Of a stretch of 64,000 nt of DNA, positions 34,900-43,658 are shown in pieces. This DNA is from Streptomyces cavernae. GTDB taxonomy: Bacteria; Actinomycetota; Actinomycetes; Streptomycetales; Streptomycetaceae. The notes beneath the pieces were generated by a model, which was not told where the DNA came from, ran no database searches, and was given only the letters and a program-made list of their open reading frames with translations. Position numbers and translations under genes: made by a program. How positions within the stretch are numbered: position 1 is the first letter of the stretch; every line of letters begins with the position of its first letter. The stretch lies in assembly GCF_004023625.1 (NCBI RefSeq), contig NZ_ML137710.1, positions 47,904 to 111,903 on the forward strand, written 5' to 3'.

Positions 34900-36660
34900 G
34901 TGACGCAGAGCGGACAGGGCGAGTCGCGGCCCGCCCGCGAGGGCATCGTGCTGCCCTCGGACGGCGGCGAGCCCTTGTTGCCCGGCACCACGGGCGACCG
35001 GTCGGCTCCCGCCGAGGGCCAGGTGTGGGGCCGGGCCTGGGGCCCGGAGGCGGGCGCTCCGGGCGGCTCGGGTTCACCGGGAGCATCTGAAGCACACGGA
35101 ACACAAGGAACAGCTGGAACATCGGGAGCATCGGGAACATTCGGGGTGCCTGGAACGCCTGGAATGCCCGGAGCGCAGGGAACTCCCGTGGTGCCGGGCG
35201 CGCCCGAGTGGGCCGCGCAGGACCAGACCTGGGGCGTGCCGCCCGCCCAGGAGCCGTCCACCGCGCAGCCCCAGGCACCGCAGCCCCAGTTCCAGCAGCC
35301 GACCGTCGGTGCCGGGCCGCTGCCGCCGGAGGGCGCGGCGGCCCCCGGTTACGGGAACGCTGCCATCGGCTCCTCGATGCCCTACGGGGACGCCGGGGCG
35401 TACGGAAGCGCCGGACAGTACCCCGGCCAGGGCGCCCCGCTGCCGCCCGCCGCACCGGCGGACGCAGCCGTCGCCGGGTACGGTCCTGCCCCGGCGGCGC
35501 AGGAGGCCGCCACGCAGTACATTCCGCCGGTACCGGCGGCGCCGGTCGACGAGGGTGCCACGCAGTACATTCCGCCGGTACCCGCGGCGCCGGTCGACGA
35601 GGGTGCCACGCAGTACATTCCGCCGGTACCCGCGGCGCCGGTCGACGAGGGTGCCACGCAGTACATTCCGCCGGTACCCGCGACGCCGGTCGACGAGGGC
35701 GCCACGCAGTACATTCCGCCGGTGGTTCCGGGCGCGCTGCCCCCGGAGGTGCCCACCGACGGCACCGCTCGGCCTCCGGGGTGGGCGCCGGGAGCCGGGG
35801 CCGGTCCGCTGCCGCCCGTCGCCGACCCGGACGCGCAGGCCACCCAGTACCTTCCCCCGGTGCCCGCCGGGCCGTCCGCCGGGGGAGGGCAGCCGCCCGC
35901 CGGGTTCGAGAACCTCTTCCGCAATGAGGCCCCTGGGTCCACCCAGCAGATCCCGCGGTTCCAGCCGCCCGGCGGCGCGTCGGCTCCAGGCGGGCGTGCC
36001 GCGTCGCGCGGCGGAGCCGGGGGCCGGGGCGGGGGCAGGGGCAAGGTTCCGCTGATCGCCGCGGTGGGCATCGGTATCGCCGTGCTCGGTGTCGGCGCCG
36101 GCGCGCTGCTCGGCGGGGGCGGGGACGACCAGCAGGAGGACAACAAGACCGTCGCGGCGACCACCGAGCCGTCCGGGGACACGACGTCCGCGGCGGCCGG
36201 CGATCCGGCCAAGGCGCAGGCCGTTGAGCTGGACAAGCTCCTCGCGGACAGTAACAACAGCCGTGACACGGTGATCCGGGCCGTCGCCGACGTCCGCGTG
36301 TGCGCCAACCTCGGTCAGGCCGCCAACGACCTGCGCAACGCCGCACAGCAGCGCAACGACCTGGTGAAGCGGCTGGCCGGGCTGTCCGTCGACAAGTTGC
36401 CCGACAACGTCGCGCTGACCGCCGCGCTCAACAAGGCCTGGCAGGCGTCCGCCTCCGCCGACAACCACTACGCGGCCTGGGCCGACCAGGTCGCGGACAA
36501 GAAGGGCTGCCGAAAGGGTCAGGCCCGTTCCACCGGTCAGCAGCAGGCGGGCAATGTGGCGAGCGGTGTGGCCAGTGCCGAGAAGGTGAAGGCCGCGCGG
36601 CTGTGGAACGTGATCGCGACGAAGTACGGGCTGGCCCAGCGGCAGGCCACACAGCTCTGA
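34900..36660 (+). CDS. Single-pass membrane protein with ATQYIPPV repeats
   Basis: 586 residues from a GTG. Residues 1-365 are a Gly/Pro/Ala-rich cytoplasmic tail. It includes collagen-like GTP/GAS triplets (about 70-105) and five copies of ATQYIPPV, four of them in a perfect 16-residue repeat. One transmembrane helix (VPLIAAVGIGIAVLGVGAG) is near 385. An outside domain of about 180 residues holds two conserved cysteines (VRVCANL and KKGCRKG). ATQ-type threonines before proline resemble Ser/Thr-kinase phosphosites in actinobacterial membrane proteins. The family is conserved in Streptomyces but has no known function. Confidence 0.82.
   Translation: MTQSGQGESRPAREGIVLPSDGGEPLLPGTTGDRSAPAEGQVWGRAWGPEAGAPGGSGSPGASEAHGTQGTAGTSGASGTFGVPGTPGMPGAQGTPVVPGAPEWAAQDQTWGVPPAQEPSTAQPQAPQPQFQQPTVGAGPLPPEGAAAPGYGNAAIGSSMPYGDAGAYGSAGQYPGQGAPLPPAAPADAAVAGYGPAPAAQEAATQYIPPVPAAPVDEGATQYIPPVPAAPVDEGATQYIPPVPAAPVDEGATQYIPPVPATPVDEGATQYIPPVVPGALPPEVPTDGTARPPGWAPGAGAGPLPPVADPDAQATQYLPPVPAGPSAGGGQPPAGFENLFRNEAPGSTQQIPRFQPPGGASAPGGRAASRGGAGGRGGGRGKVPLIAAVGIGIAVLGVGAGALLGGGGDDQQEDNKTVAATTEPSGDTTSAAAGDPAKAQAVELDKLLADSNNSRDTVIRAVADVRVCANLGQAANDLRNAAQQRNDLVKRLAGLSVDKLPDNVALTAALNKAWQASASADNHYAAWADQVADKKGCRKGQARSTGQQQAGNVASGVASAEKVKAARLWNVIATKYGLAQRQATQL
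35512..35727. repeat. 48-bp in-frame tandem repeat
   Basis: Copies start at 35512, 35560, 35608, 35656 and 35704 and encode TQYIPPVPAAPVDEGA. They differ by only one or two bases, which implies recent expansion. Confidence 0.9.
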
Positions 36661-36847
36661 CGCCGGAGCCGGTGCCGCTGTCCGGGCATAGGCCCCTGAG
36701 CCTGATGCCGGTTCCGGGCCTCGATGTTCGCGAGCGGGTGCTGCTGCCCGGGAGCGGGTGCCGCTGCCCGGAACCGGCGCGCTCTGCCCGGGAACAGACG
36801 CGTCGGCCCGGACCGAGCCCTGCTGTCCGGGAACGGAGCGGGGGCTC

Positions 36848-38152
36848 TCAGTCCGACTGCTCCAGCGTCGGCGCCATGTCCACGAACCCGCGGCCCTGGG
36901 CCGTCAGCTTGCCGGAGCGGACCGTCTGGAACGTCACCTTGGCGTTGATCAGGCGGGGGAAGTCGCTGTCGGCGAGCATGTCCTCGAAGCGCCACCTGAG
37001 GGTCGGCGTCAGACCGCCCGTGCTGATCTTCAGCCCGTCGTCCAGGACTCGGCGTACCGCGCTGGAGCTCACGTCCCCGTCGCCGAGTGACTCAATGGTC
37101 TTCTTCAGCACGGTGTAGGCGATCCAGGTGGTCTGCACGCCGACGTCCGTTGGGTCGATCCGGTTGTCGCCGAAGGCTTCCTTCTTGATCACGGCGCGCA
37201 TCTGGTCCCAGCGCGCGTCGCTGGAGACGGGGTACCAGCCGGTGACGTACGACCCCTCGTACGGCCCCGACTTCCCGCCCGTCGCGTCGATCACCGACTG
37301 GTCGATGCTGCCCAGCACCGAGGCCGTGCGGACACTGGGGAAGTCCTCCTGGGTGCGCCGGAAGGAGTCCATGAAGGTGGCGGTCCGGTCGCCGAGCGCG
37401 GCGACCACGCACCCGGTCCGCTGCGGGTTCGACGACGCCTTGACGAGGGCCTGCTGCGCCTGATTCGAGTAGGAGGTCGCGTCCTCCGCGGCGAGCAGGT
37501 CGACGGCCTCGGGATGGCGTTCCTTCTTCAGTCCGGCGTCGATCAGCACGGGGAGCTGGTCGCCGGCGACGGTGTCGGGCCGGACGAGGGTGACGGGTCC
37601 GCACTGCTTGGCGAGCTGCCTGCCCAGGCCGGCCAGCAGCGCGGGCTGCCCGCCGTTGATGGGGTACGACAGCGGACTGCTGAACTCCGCGTCGGTGACC
37701 CCGTACCCGCCTATGAAGGGGATCCCAGCGCCCTGCAGCGGTGAGAGGACGTCCCGGCCGTACTGGCTGTAGGAGCCGACGACCGCGAGCACCTTCTCCT
37801 CGACCGCCCGTTCCGCGCAGTGCGCGGCGGCCACGCTGTCGTTCTGGTCGTTGCAGGTGAGGACCTTGAGCGGGCGGCCCGCGATGCCGCCCTGCGAGTT
37901 GACCCAGCGGGCGTACGCCTTCGCCAGCGCGGGCATGCCCGGCTTGTTTGTGGCGGCGGTGTTCTCGGGGGCCAGCGTCATGACGGTGATGGAGTCGTCC
38001 CCGGATCCCCCTGTGACTCCGGGGACGGCTCCACAGCCGGCGACGAGGGCCACACAGGTGACCAGCGCCCCGACGGCCAGCGCCGAGACCCTGGCGGTGC
38101 GAGAGAGGACGGGACGGGAGGTGGGAATGTGACGCCTGCCGGTCATGGACAT
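36848..38152 (-). CDS. ABC transporter substrate-binding lipoprotein (branched-chain amino-acid type)
   Basis: 434 residues. A basic N-terminus, a hydrophobic segment and lipobox LVAGC give a lipoprotein anchored at about Cys40. The mature part has the periplasmic-binding type 1 fold of LivJ-like proteins: SITVMTLAPENTAATNKPGM, GGIAGRPLKVLTCNDQND, VLAVVGSYSQYGRDVLSPLQ and GIPFIGGYGVT. No permease or ATPase genes of this type lie nearby. It may serve a transporter encoded elsewhere or act as a sensor. The ligand is unknown. Confidence 0.88.
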   Translation of the reverse strand: MSMTGRRHIPTSRPVLSRTARVSALAVGALVTCVALVAGCGAVPGVTGGSGDDSITVMTLAPENTAATNKPGMPALAKAYARWVNSQGGIAGRPLKVLTCNDQNDSVAAAHCAERAVEEKVLAVVGSYSQYGRDVLSPLQGAGIPFIGGYGVTDAEFSSPLSYPINGGQPALLAGLGRQLAKQCGPVTLVRPDTVAGDQLPVLIDAGLKKERHPEAVDLLAAEDATSYSNQAQQALVKASSNPQRTGCVVAALGDRTATFMDSFRRTQEDFPSVRTASVLGSIDQSVIDATGGKSGPYEGSYVTGWYPVSSDARWDQMRAVIKKEAFGDNRIDPTDVGVQTTWIAYTVLKKTIESLGDGDVSSSAVRRVLDDGLKISTGGLTPTLRWRFEDMLADSDFPRLINAKVTFQTVRSGKLTAQGRGFVDMAPTLEQSD

Positions 38153-38263
38153 GCACGATTACGTCACATCCCTAACTTGCATATGACCCCGGGTCAACAG
38201 ACGGTGACGTTGGGGTGAATTACGGGGGGCGGCGCGGGAGGACGGGCGTGGATCGTACGATCG

Positions 38264-38764
38264 ATGACCGTGCAAGCTCCGGAGAACTCTTCCCGTCGTG
38301 GCCGCCGCTCCTACACCATGGGCGCTATGCCACTCAATGACATGCCATGGTGGCGCTGGCGCAGCAATGTGCGCTCCGCGCTGCACATGCTCTCGGACGC
38401 CGCGTTCCAGCGGGACGTCTGGCTGGCCGGGATAGAAGGGTACGGCGACGTCACCGACGCCGTGTACCGGCTGGTCGAGGACACCTGGCTGGACAACTGG
38501 TCCGCCGAGAAGTACGTGGGCACGATCTTCCGCGACGCGCAGGAGGCCGCGCTGGTCGATGCGGCGGTGCTGCGGGTACTGCGGATCATGCACCAGGTCG
38601 GCCCGGACGCCCCCGTGTCCGCGTATCTGGACCACCCGGGGTGGCCGGATGCGCTGCGGGCGGCCCGTGACGCGCACGTGTGCCTGGCGGTGGGGGACGG
38701 CGAGGACCCCGACGCCCCGCCGCGGACGCTCGAGGTGCTGCGCATCCTGACCCGCTCGGCTTGA
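38264..38764 (+). CDS. Conserved Streptomyces protein of unknown function
   Basis: 166 residues; in-frame ATGs at 38318 and 38327 are other possible starts, and the conserved part probably begins near PLNDMPWWRWRSNVRSALHM. It is alpha-helical in character (DAAFQRDVWLAGIEGYGDVT; WSAEKYVGTIFRDAQEAALV), with no signal peptide or membrane segment. Base composition and frame use are those of a real gene. I do not recognise a functional family. The next gene, purU, follows after about 120 bases. Confidence 0.7.
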   Translation: MTVQAPENSSRRGRRSYTMGAMPLNDMPWWRWRSNVRSALHMLSDAAFQRDVWLAGIEGYGDVTDAVYRLVEDTWLDNWSAEKYVGTIFRDAQEAALVDAAVLRVLRIMHQVGPDAPVSAYLDHPGWPDALRAARDAHVCLAVGDGEDPDAPPRTLEVLRILTRSA

Positions 38765-38885
38765 CCGGTCGCCGCCGCCGATTGAGGGGGCGGGTGTCGG
38801 ATGGTGGTGGGCGAGCAGGTGGTGGCACGGTCCGGTGCGCGGGACGGTGCTACGTCCGTGAGGTCTGTGTGGGACCCTGACCTGC

Positions 38886-39764
38886 ATGAGTGAACAGCCC
38901 GCCCGCCCGACCGGCGCCGATCAGTACGTGCTCATCCTGTCCTGCCCCGACAAGCGGGGCATCGTGCACGCCGTGTCCAGCTATCTCTTCATGACCGGGT
39001 GCAACATCGAGGACAGCCAGCAGTTCGGCGACCACGACACGGGCCTGTTCTTCATGCGTGTGCACTTCTCCGCCGACCCTCCGGTGACTGTGGAGAAGCT
39101 GCGCGCCAGCTTCGCCGCGGTCGGGGACTCCTTCCAGATGGACTGGCAGATCCACCGGGCCGAGGACAAGATGCGGGTCGTGCTCATGGTGAGCAAGTTC
39201 GGGCACTGCCTGAACGACCTGCTCTTCCGTACGCGGATCGGGGCGCTGCCGGTGGAGATCGCGGCCGTGGTGTCCAACCACACGGACTTCGCGGAGCTGG
39301 TGGCCTCGTACGACATCCCCTTCCACCACATCCCGGTCTCCAGGGAGAACAAGGGGGACGCCGAGGCGCAGCTGCTGCAGATCGTGCGGGAGGAGGGCGT
39401 GGAGCTGGTGGTGCTGGCGCGTTACATGCAGGTCCTCTCCGACGATCTGTGCAAGCAGCTCAGTGGGCGGATCATCAACATCCACCACTCGTTCCTGCCG
39501 AGCTTCAAGGGCGCGAAGCCGTATCACCAGGCGCACGCTCGGGGCGTGAAGCTGATCGGTGCCACCGCGCACTACGTCACCGCCGATCTCGACGAGGGAC
39601 CGATCATCGAGCAGGAGGTCGAGCGGGTGGGGCACGAGGTCACGCCCGAGCAGTTGGTGGCGATCGGTCGTGACGTGGAGTGCCAGGCGCTGGCGCGGGC
39701 CGTGAAGTGGCATGCGGAGCGGCGGATCCTGCTGAACGGGCGGCGGACGGTGGTCTTCGCCTAG
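38886..39764 (+). CDS. purU: Formyltetrahydrofolate deformylase
   Basis: 292 residues. An N-terminal ACT domain (YVLILSCPDKRGIVHAVSSY) is followed by a formyl-transferase domain with HCLNDLLFRTRIG, ARYMQVLSDDLCKQL, and the catalytic IINIHHSFLPSFKGAKPYHQ and LDEGPIIEQEVERV. It hydrolyses 10-formyl-THF to THF and formate, balancing one-carbon pools. It appears monocistronic. Confidence 0.96.
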   Translation: MSEQPARPTGADQYVLILSCPDKRGIVHAVSSYLFMTGCNIEDSQQFGDHDTGLFFMRVHFSADPPVTVEKLRASFAAVGDSFQMDWQIHRAEDKMRVVLMVSKFGHCLNDLLFRTRIGALPVEIAAVVSNHTDFAELVASYDIPFHHIPVSRENKGDAEAQLLQIVREEGVELVVLARYMQVLSDDLCKQLSGRIINIHHSFLPSFKGAKPYHQAHARGVKLIGATAHYVTADLDEGPIIEQEVERVGHEVTPEQLVAIGRDVECQALARAVKWHAERRILLNGRRTVVFA

Positions 39765-40087
39765 ACCGCACGGCCGCACCCCGGCGCCTCCGGACTGCAC
39801 CCCGGCCCCGGCCCTTACGGCGCGCACCGCGGCCCCGATTCCGGCGTCCCGGCCTTCCGGCCCCGATTCCTGCCTTCCGGCGTCCCGGCGTCCCGGCCTT
39901 CCGGCCCCGATCCCGGAGTGCGGCGCCTACGGTCGCACCCCGAGCCCCCGGGCCCCCGGGCCTCCGGGCCTCCGGGCCTCCGGGGTCCCGGCCGACGGGC
40001 CCGATCCGCGGACGGGGCCCTACAGCCGGATCCCGTCCCGTATCTCCCTACGGCCGGCCCCGTCCCCTATGCCGCCGGGCCCGCTCC
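39765..40087. repeat. GC minisatellite between purU and the anti-sigma gene
   Basis: Units of CGGCGTCCCGGCCTTCCGG and CCCCGATTCC recur from about 39790 to 39910, then CCGGGCCTCCGGGCCT up to 39980. No gene is supported in this convergent 323-base gap. Confidence 0.6.
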
Positions 40088-41494
40088 CTACATACGGCTC
40101 AGCGACGCCGCCGCGAGCAGCACCTCGCGGATTGCTTCCCGGTCGCCGACCTGGCCCGCGGCCGCGTCCTCCGGGGAGACATGGCCCGCGGCCAGGCGGC
40201 AGAACTCGACGCCGTCCAGGGCCACGTGGGCGACCTCGTGGTCGGCGGAGCCCAGCGCGCCGGGGGAGTCCAGGGGGACGAACCACTCGCCGCCGCCGGA
40301 TCCCTCGATCTCCAGGCGGATGCTGCGGCCGGGGGCACCGGCGGGTACGAGGTGGCGGCGCGGGGGTGCCGACAGGCCTGACAGGCCGGCCCGGCGGCGG
40401 GCGGCCAGCACGGTGGGCAGCATGCGGGCCGCCAGGTCGAGCATCTGGTGGAGATGGCGCGGGGCGGGCGGCTCGTACGGGTAGTCCACCGCCTCCGCGA
40501 TGTCGTCGGCGTGCACCCAGCACTCGAAGGCGCGGTCCAGCATGGAGTCCCGCAGGGGCAGTTCGAAGCCGCCGTACCGCACGGTCAGGTCCCCGGACGT
40601 CCCGCCCGCGAACGACGCCGTGCGGATGAGGTTGTGGCTCTGCTCGCGCCAGGGCCGGCGGATGGAGCGGGTGGGCGGGAAGTGGGCGGCACGCCAGTAC
40701 GACTCGGTGCGGCCCGCCGGGGTGGGGGCGTCGGACGGGATGTCGCCCAGCGGGTCCTCCAGGCCGAGGGCGACTCCCACCAGGCCGTCCACCGTGAGCA
40801 GATGAGCGATGACACCGGCGACGGTGGTGCGCCGGCTCGCCGGGACGTCGGCCTCGAACCAGCGCAGCCGCACCGGCGCGTGCCACTCCGCCTCGCCGAA
40901 GTCCTGCAGCAGGGCGTCGAGGCGGGCGGTCTCCGCGTCGTACGGCCTCGCCCACTCGGGGACGGGGATACGCGGCGGGCGGCGGTCGAGGCAGCCCTCC
41001 AGGACGCGGGTGCGCAGGGCGGGGTCCAGGTCGAGCGTCTCCTCCGTGTGCAGCAGCCCGACGGCCTCGCGCAGCCTGCGGGCCTCGTCCGCACAGGGGC
41101 CGCAGGAGCCGAGGTGCTCCTCGACGGCTGCGGTCTCCTCCGGCGAGCAGGCCGTGAGTGCCCAGGCGCCGAGCAGTGACTTCAGGACGCGGTGCTCCAG
41201 CACGAGTCCGGGCTCGGGCAGAGGGCGCCCGCCGTCCTCCACGGAGGTGCGAGGCATCGGTATGCGCGGCTCGTGAGCGGCGCCCGAACCGTGGGGACCG
41301 CCCGAACCGTGTGAGCCACCGGAACCGTGCGCGCCACCAGGACCGTGCGAGCCAGCGGAACCGTATGGACCGCCCGAACCGTGCCGGCCACCGGAACCGT
41401 GCGCGCCACCCGAACCGTGTGGACCGCCCGGGCCGTGTGGACCGCCCGGGCCGTGCGAACCGTCGTACGCGTCGAAGCGCTCCGGCCTGCTCAT
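40088..41494 (-). CDS. Anti-sigma factor: zinc finger fused to maleylpyruvate isomerase domain
   Basis: 468 residues. Residues 9-74 are a His/Gly/Ser repeat (GPHGSG units). At about 100-150 lies an anti-sigma zinc finger, EEHLGSCGPCADEARRLREA (H-x3-C-x2-C, ZAS type). From about 175 on there is a maleylpyruvate isomerase-like four-helix domain (VAGVIAHLLTVDGLVGVALG; CWVHADDIAEAVDYPYE). Its ATG overlaps the sigma gene's stop by 4 bases, the standard sign of a sigma/anti-sigma pair. The zinc finger probably clamps sigma and may release it on redox or thiol change; that is inference. Confidence 0.88.
   Translation of the reverse strand: MSRPERFDAYDGSHGPGGPHGPGGPHGSGGAHGSGGRHGSGGPYGSAGSHGPGGAHGSGGSHGSGGPHGSGAAHEPRIPMPRTSVEDGGRPLPEPGLVLEHRVLKSLLGAWALTACSPEETAAVEEHLGSCGPCADEARRLREAVGLLHTEETLDLDPALRTRVLEGCLDRRPPRIPVPEWARPYDAETARLDALLQDFGEAEWHAPVRLRWFEADVPASRRTTVAGVIAHLLTVDGLVGVALGLEDPLGDIPSDAPTPAGRTESYWRAAHFPPTRSIRRPWREQSHNLIRTASFAGGTSGDLTVRYGGFELPLRDSMLDRAFECWVHADDIAEAVDYPYEPPAPRHLHQMLDLAARMLPTVLAARRRAGLSGLSAPPRRHLVPAGAPGRSIRLEIEGSGGGEWFVPLDSPGALGSADHEVAHVALDGVEFCRLAAGHVSPEDAAAGQVGDREAIREVLLAAASLSRM
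41273..41465. repeat. 18-bp in-frame repeat encoding GGxHGS units
   Basis: About 11 units of a GGAACCGTGCGCGCCACC-like sequence, all multiples of three, encode the His/Gly-rich N-terminus of the anti-sigma factor. Confidence 0.85.
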
Positions 41495-42063
41495 CGGGTG
41501 CCTCCGTATTCGGGCGGCGGGCCGGGCTCGTGGGCGGTGGACAGCAGTTGCAGGCCGAGGCGGAGTCGGCGGCGGGCCTCGTCCTCGGTGATGCCGAGGT
41601 CGGCGGCGGTCTGGCGGTAGTCGCGGCGCTGGAAGTAGGCCCGCTCCAGGGCGAGTCGCAGCGGGGTCGGCATGGAGGTGACGATGTAGTCGGCGCGGGC
41701 TGCCACAGAGGCGCGGTGCACCCTGCGCTCCAACTCCTCGCTGGAGCCCTGTCCGGCGCGCTCGAGCGCCTCCGTCTCGGTCGCGCGCAGCCGCTGCACG
41801 GCTAGCCGGTGGGTGAGGGTGGCCACCCAGGAGCGCAGCGGGCCCTGCTTGGGGTCGTAGGCGTCCGGGTTCTCCCAGACGTGGACGAAGACTTCACGGG
41901 TGATGCCGTCGGCGGCCTCCTCGTCGCAGAGGACGCGGTGTGCCAGGCCGTGCACCAAGGAGGCGAAGCGGTCGTACAGTTCGCCGAGCGCGGCGGCCTC
42001 CCCACGGGCCAGCCGCTGCTGCATCCTGCGGTCCCAGCGGGGCGGTGCGTCCTTCGTCGCCAT
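41491..42063 (-). CDS. ECF-type RNA polymerase sigma factor
   Basis: 190 residues from an ATG at 42063 with GAGGGGGG upstream; the open frame further upstream runs through repeats and was not used. Sigma region 2: YDRFASLVHGLAHRVLCDEE and FVHVWENPDAYDPKQGPLRS, then WVATLTHRLAVQRLR. Region 4: PTPLRLALERAYFQRRDYRQ and TAADLGITEDEARRRLRLGL. It forms an operon with the anti-sigma gene downstream. Confidence 0.9.
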   Translation of the reverse strand: MATKDAPPRWDRRMQQRLARGEAAALGELYDRFASLVHGLAHRVLCDEEAADGITREVFVHVWENPDAYDPKQGPLRSWVATLTHRLAVQRLRATETEALERAGQGSSEELERRVHRASVAARADYIVTSMPTPLRLALERAYFQRRDYRQTAADLGITEDEARRRLRLGLQLLSTAHEPGPPPEYGGTR

Positions 42064-42544
42064 GCTGCCCCCCTCACACCTGGTCGTGCCGGCGCCGGTT
42101 CCTGTTGCCACCGTCACCACGAATGTAGTCGGCACCGATGAAGACGCACGCCCCTTTGCGGCAATGTGCGCCCGTCGCCGAGGCGTGGATGCTAGTGCCC
42201 CAACAGGCAACGTTCGCCCCGTCGCGACGCCCGGCACGCTCCCCCAAGCTCTTCGAGCAGGGGGTACCCCCAGAGCACGCTTCCCCAAGCTCTCGACTTC
42301 TCCCCCACTCTCGGCTGCGCTCGAGCGGGGAGACCCCCATGAGCAGGGGGGACCCCCATGAGCAGGGCGGACCCCCATGACGCCGCCCGGCTTGTTGAGC
42401 AAAGTTGATCGACGTGTTGCGTGAAGTCGACCAAATCTGCCTGAACGAGTCCGATATGAGGTGCATCACCGACCGCTGGCCGGTGTTTCATGGAACAAGG
42501 CTTGGGCAGCAGCACTGGAAGCGTAAGGAAGGCTTCCGTTTTTT
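42064..42544. other. Intergenic region with palindromic repeat cluster
   Basis: Between the divergent sigma and STAS genes. The cluster at 42240-42380 consists of GGGGGTACCCCCA-type palindromes and three copies of CCCCCATGAGCAGG-like units, as in the short dispersed palindromes common in Streptomyces intergenic DNA. An open reverse frame upstream of sigma is carried by these repeats. No further gene is seen. Confidence 0.5.
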
Positions 42545-42985
42545 ATGGGGTTCCAGGGGGAATCCCCGGAGCTTCAGGGCGGACGGATCGGCGGACAAGG
42601 GGCATTGTCGGTGGGACTCATGGTGACCGGCGTCGAGCGCGGCGACTGGACCGTGCTCGAGGTGTCGGGCGAGATGGACCTGGTGACATCGCCCGAGTTG
42701 CGCCAGCGGGTGCACGACGCGGTCGCCGACGGCCACCGCAGCCTGATACTCGACCTCTCACAGGTGCGGTTCTGCGACTCCAGCGGCGTCGGTGTGCTGA
42801 TCGCCACGCGCCGGCTGATCCGGTCCTGCCAGGGCCGGCTGCGGCTGGTCCTGCCGGCCCACGGAGCCGAGGAGGGGTCCCACGTCAACCGCGTGATGGC
42901 CGCGCTCGGCGTCCGTCGTCTGTTCGACGTGTATCCCGACGCCGCCGCGGCTCTGGACGAAGGGGCCAGTCCGCTGTCCGCTTGA
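42545..42985 (+). CDS. STAS-domain anti-sigma factor antagonist
   Basis: 146 residues with AAGGAAGG upstream; ATG 42620 or GTG 42611 would give a shorter form starting at the domain itself. STAS motifs: WTVLEVSGEMDLVTSPELR, SLILDLSQVRFCDSSGVGVL (the phosphorylatable Ser region) and ALGVRRLFDVYPDAAAALDE. Such proteins bind RsbW-like kinases to free sigma factors. It lies beside a sigma/anti-sigma pair and in the same window as an RsbW-like gene (49414), but partnership is not shown. Confidence 0.88.
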   Translation: MGFQGESPELQGGRIGGQGALSVGLMVTGVERGDWTVLEVSGEMDLVTSPELRQRVHDAVADGHRSLILDLSQVRFCDSSGVGVLIATRRLIRSCQGRLRLVLPAHGAEEGSHVNRVMAALGVRRLFDVYPDAAAALDEGASPLSA

Positions 42986-43145
42986 GACGGCCCGAGGCCA
43001 CGCCGTTGTCGCGGAATTTCTCCGTTCTTGGCACAAGCGTCGTTTTCCTGCTCACGGTGGGGGTCCGGCGTCGTACGCTCCCGGGGCAGGTGCACACGCA
43101 GTTCGACTCCACGAGCTCCGAGAAGTGAGGCGGTCCGAGATACAG

Positions 43146-43658
43146 ATGGCCAGCAGTGATTACGAGCGCCGGATCGCCGCCCGGTTCGCCACTTTCGACC
43201 AGGACGGCAACGGCTATATCGACCGGGAGGACTTCAGCGCCGCGGCCAAGGCCGTGCTCGCCGAGTTCGGCCTGGCCGCCCGCTGCGACAAGGGGCAGGC
43301 ACTGTACGCGGGCGCGGAGGCCTTCTGGCAGGGTATGGCCGGGATAGCGGACCGGGACGGTGACCAGCGCATCTCCCGGGACGAGTTCGTGGGCGGCGCC
43401 GTCAAGCGGCTGCGCGACAACCCCGACCGGTTCGCCGAGATCGCTCGTCCCTTCCTGCACGCCGTACTGGCCGCGGCGGACGGCGACGGGGACGGCGCGG
43501 CGACCGCCGAGGAGACCGTCCGGGTCCTGAGGGCGTTCCGGGTGCCCGAGGACATCGCACGGCTGGCGGTCGGCGCGCTCGACGCGGACCAGGACGGCCG
43601 GATCGCCGAACCGGACATCGTCGACTCCTTCGCCCGCTACTTCACCGTGCCCGAGTAG
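43146..43658 (+). CDS. EF-hand calcium-binding protein (calerythrin type)
   Basis: 170 residues. Four EF loops can be seen: DQDGNGYIDREDF, DRDGDQRISRDEF, DGDGDGAATAEET and DADQDGRIAEPDI. The third and fourth deviate at the ligand-12 position. The protein is soluble and of standard calerythrin length, probably a cytosolic calcium buffer or sensor. Its last codons lie inside the first unit of a 29-bp tandem repeat. Confidence 0.92.
   Translation: MASSDYERRIAARFATFDQDGNGYIDREDFSAAAKAVLAEFGLAARCDKGQALYAGAEAFWQGMAGIADRDGDQRISRDEFVGGAVKRLRDNPDRFAEIARPFLHAVLAAADGDGDGAATAEETVRVLRAFRVPEDIARLAVGALDADQDGRIAEPDIVDSFARYFTVPE

Noticed and set aside
34799..36468. Reverse-strand long frames over the repeat-rich membrane protein
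   Set aside because: They are produced by the in-frame 48-bp repeat and high GC. The forward frame has a membrane span and conserved domain.
42064..42402. 113-residue N-terminal extension of the sigma factor
   Set aside because: The extension is encoded by intergenic palindromic repeats, and ATG 42063 has a strong ribosome site.
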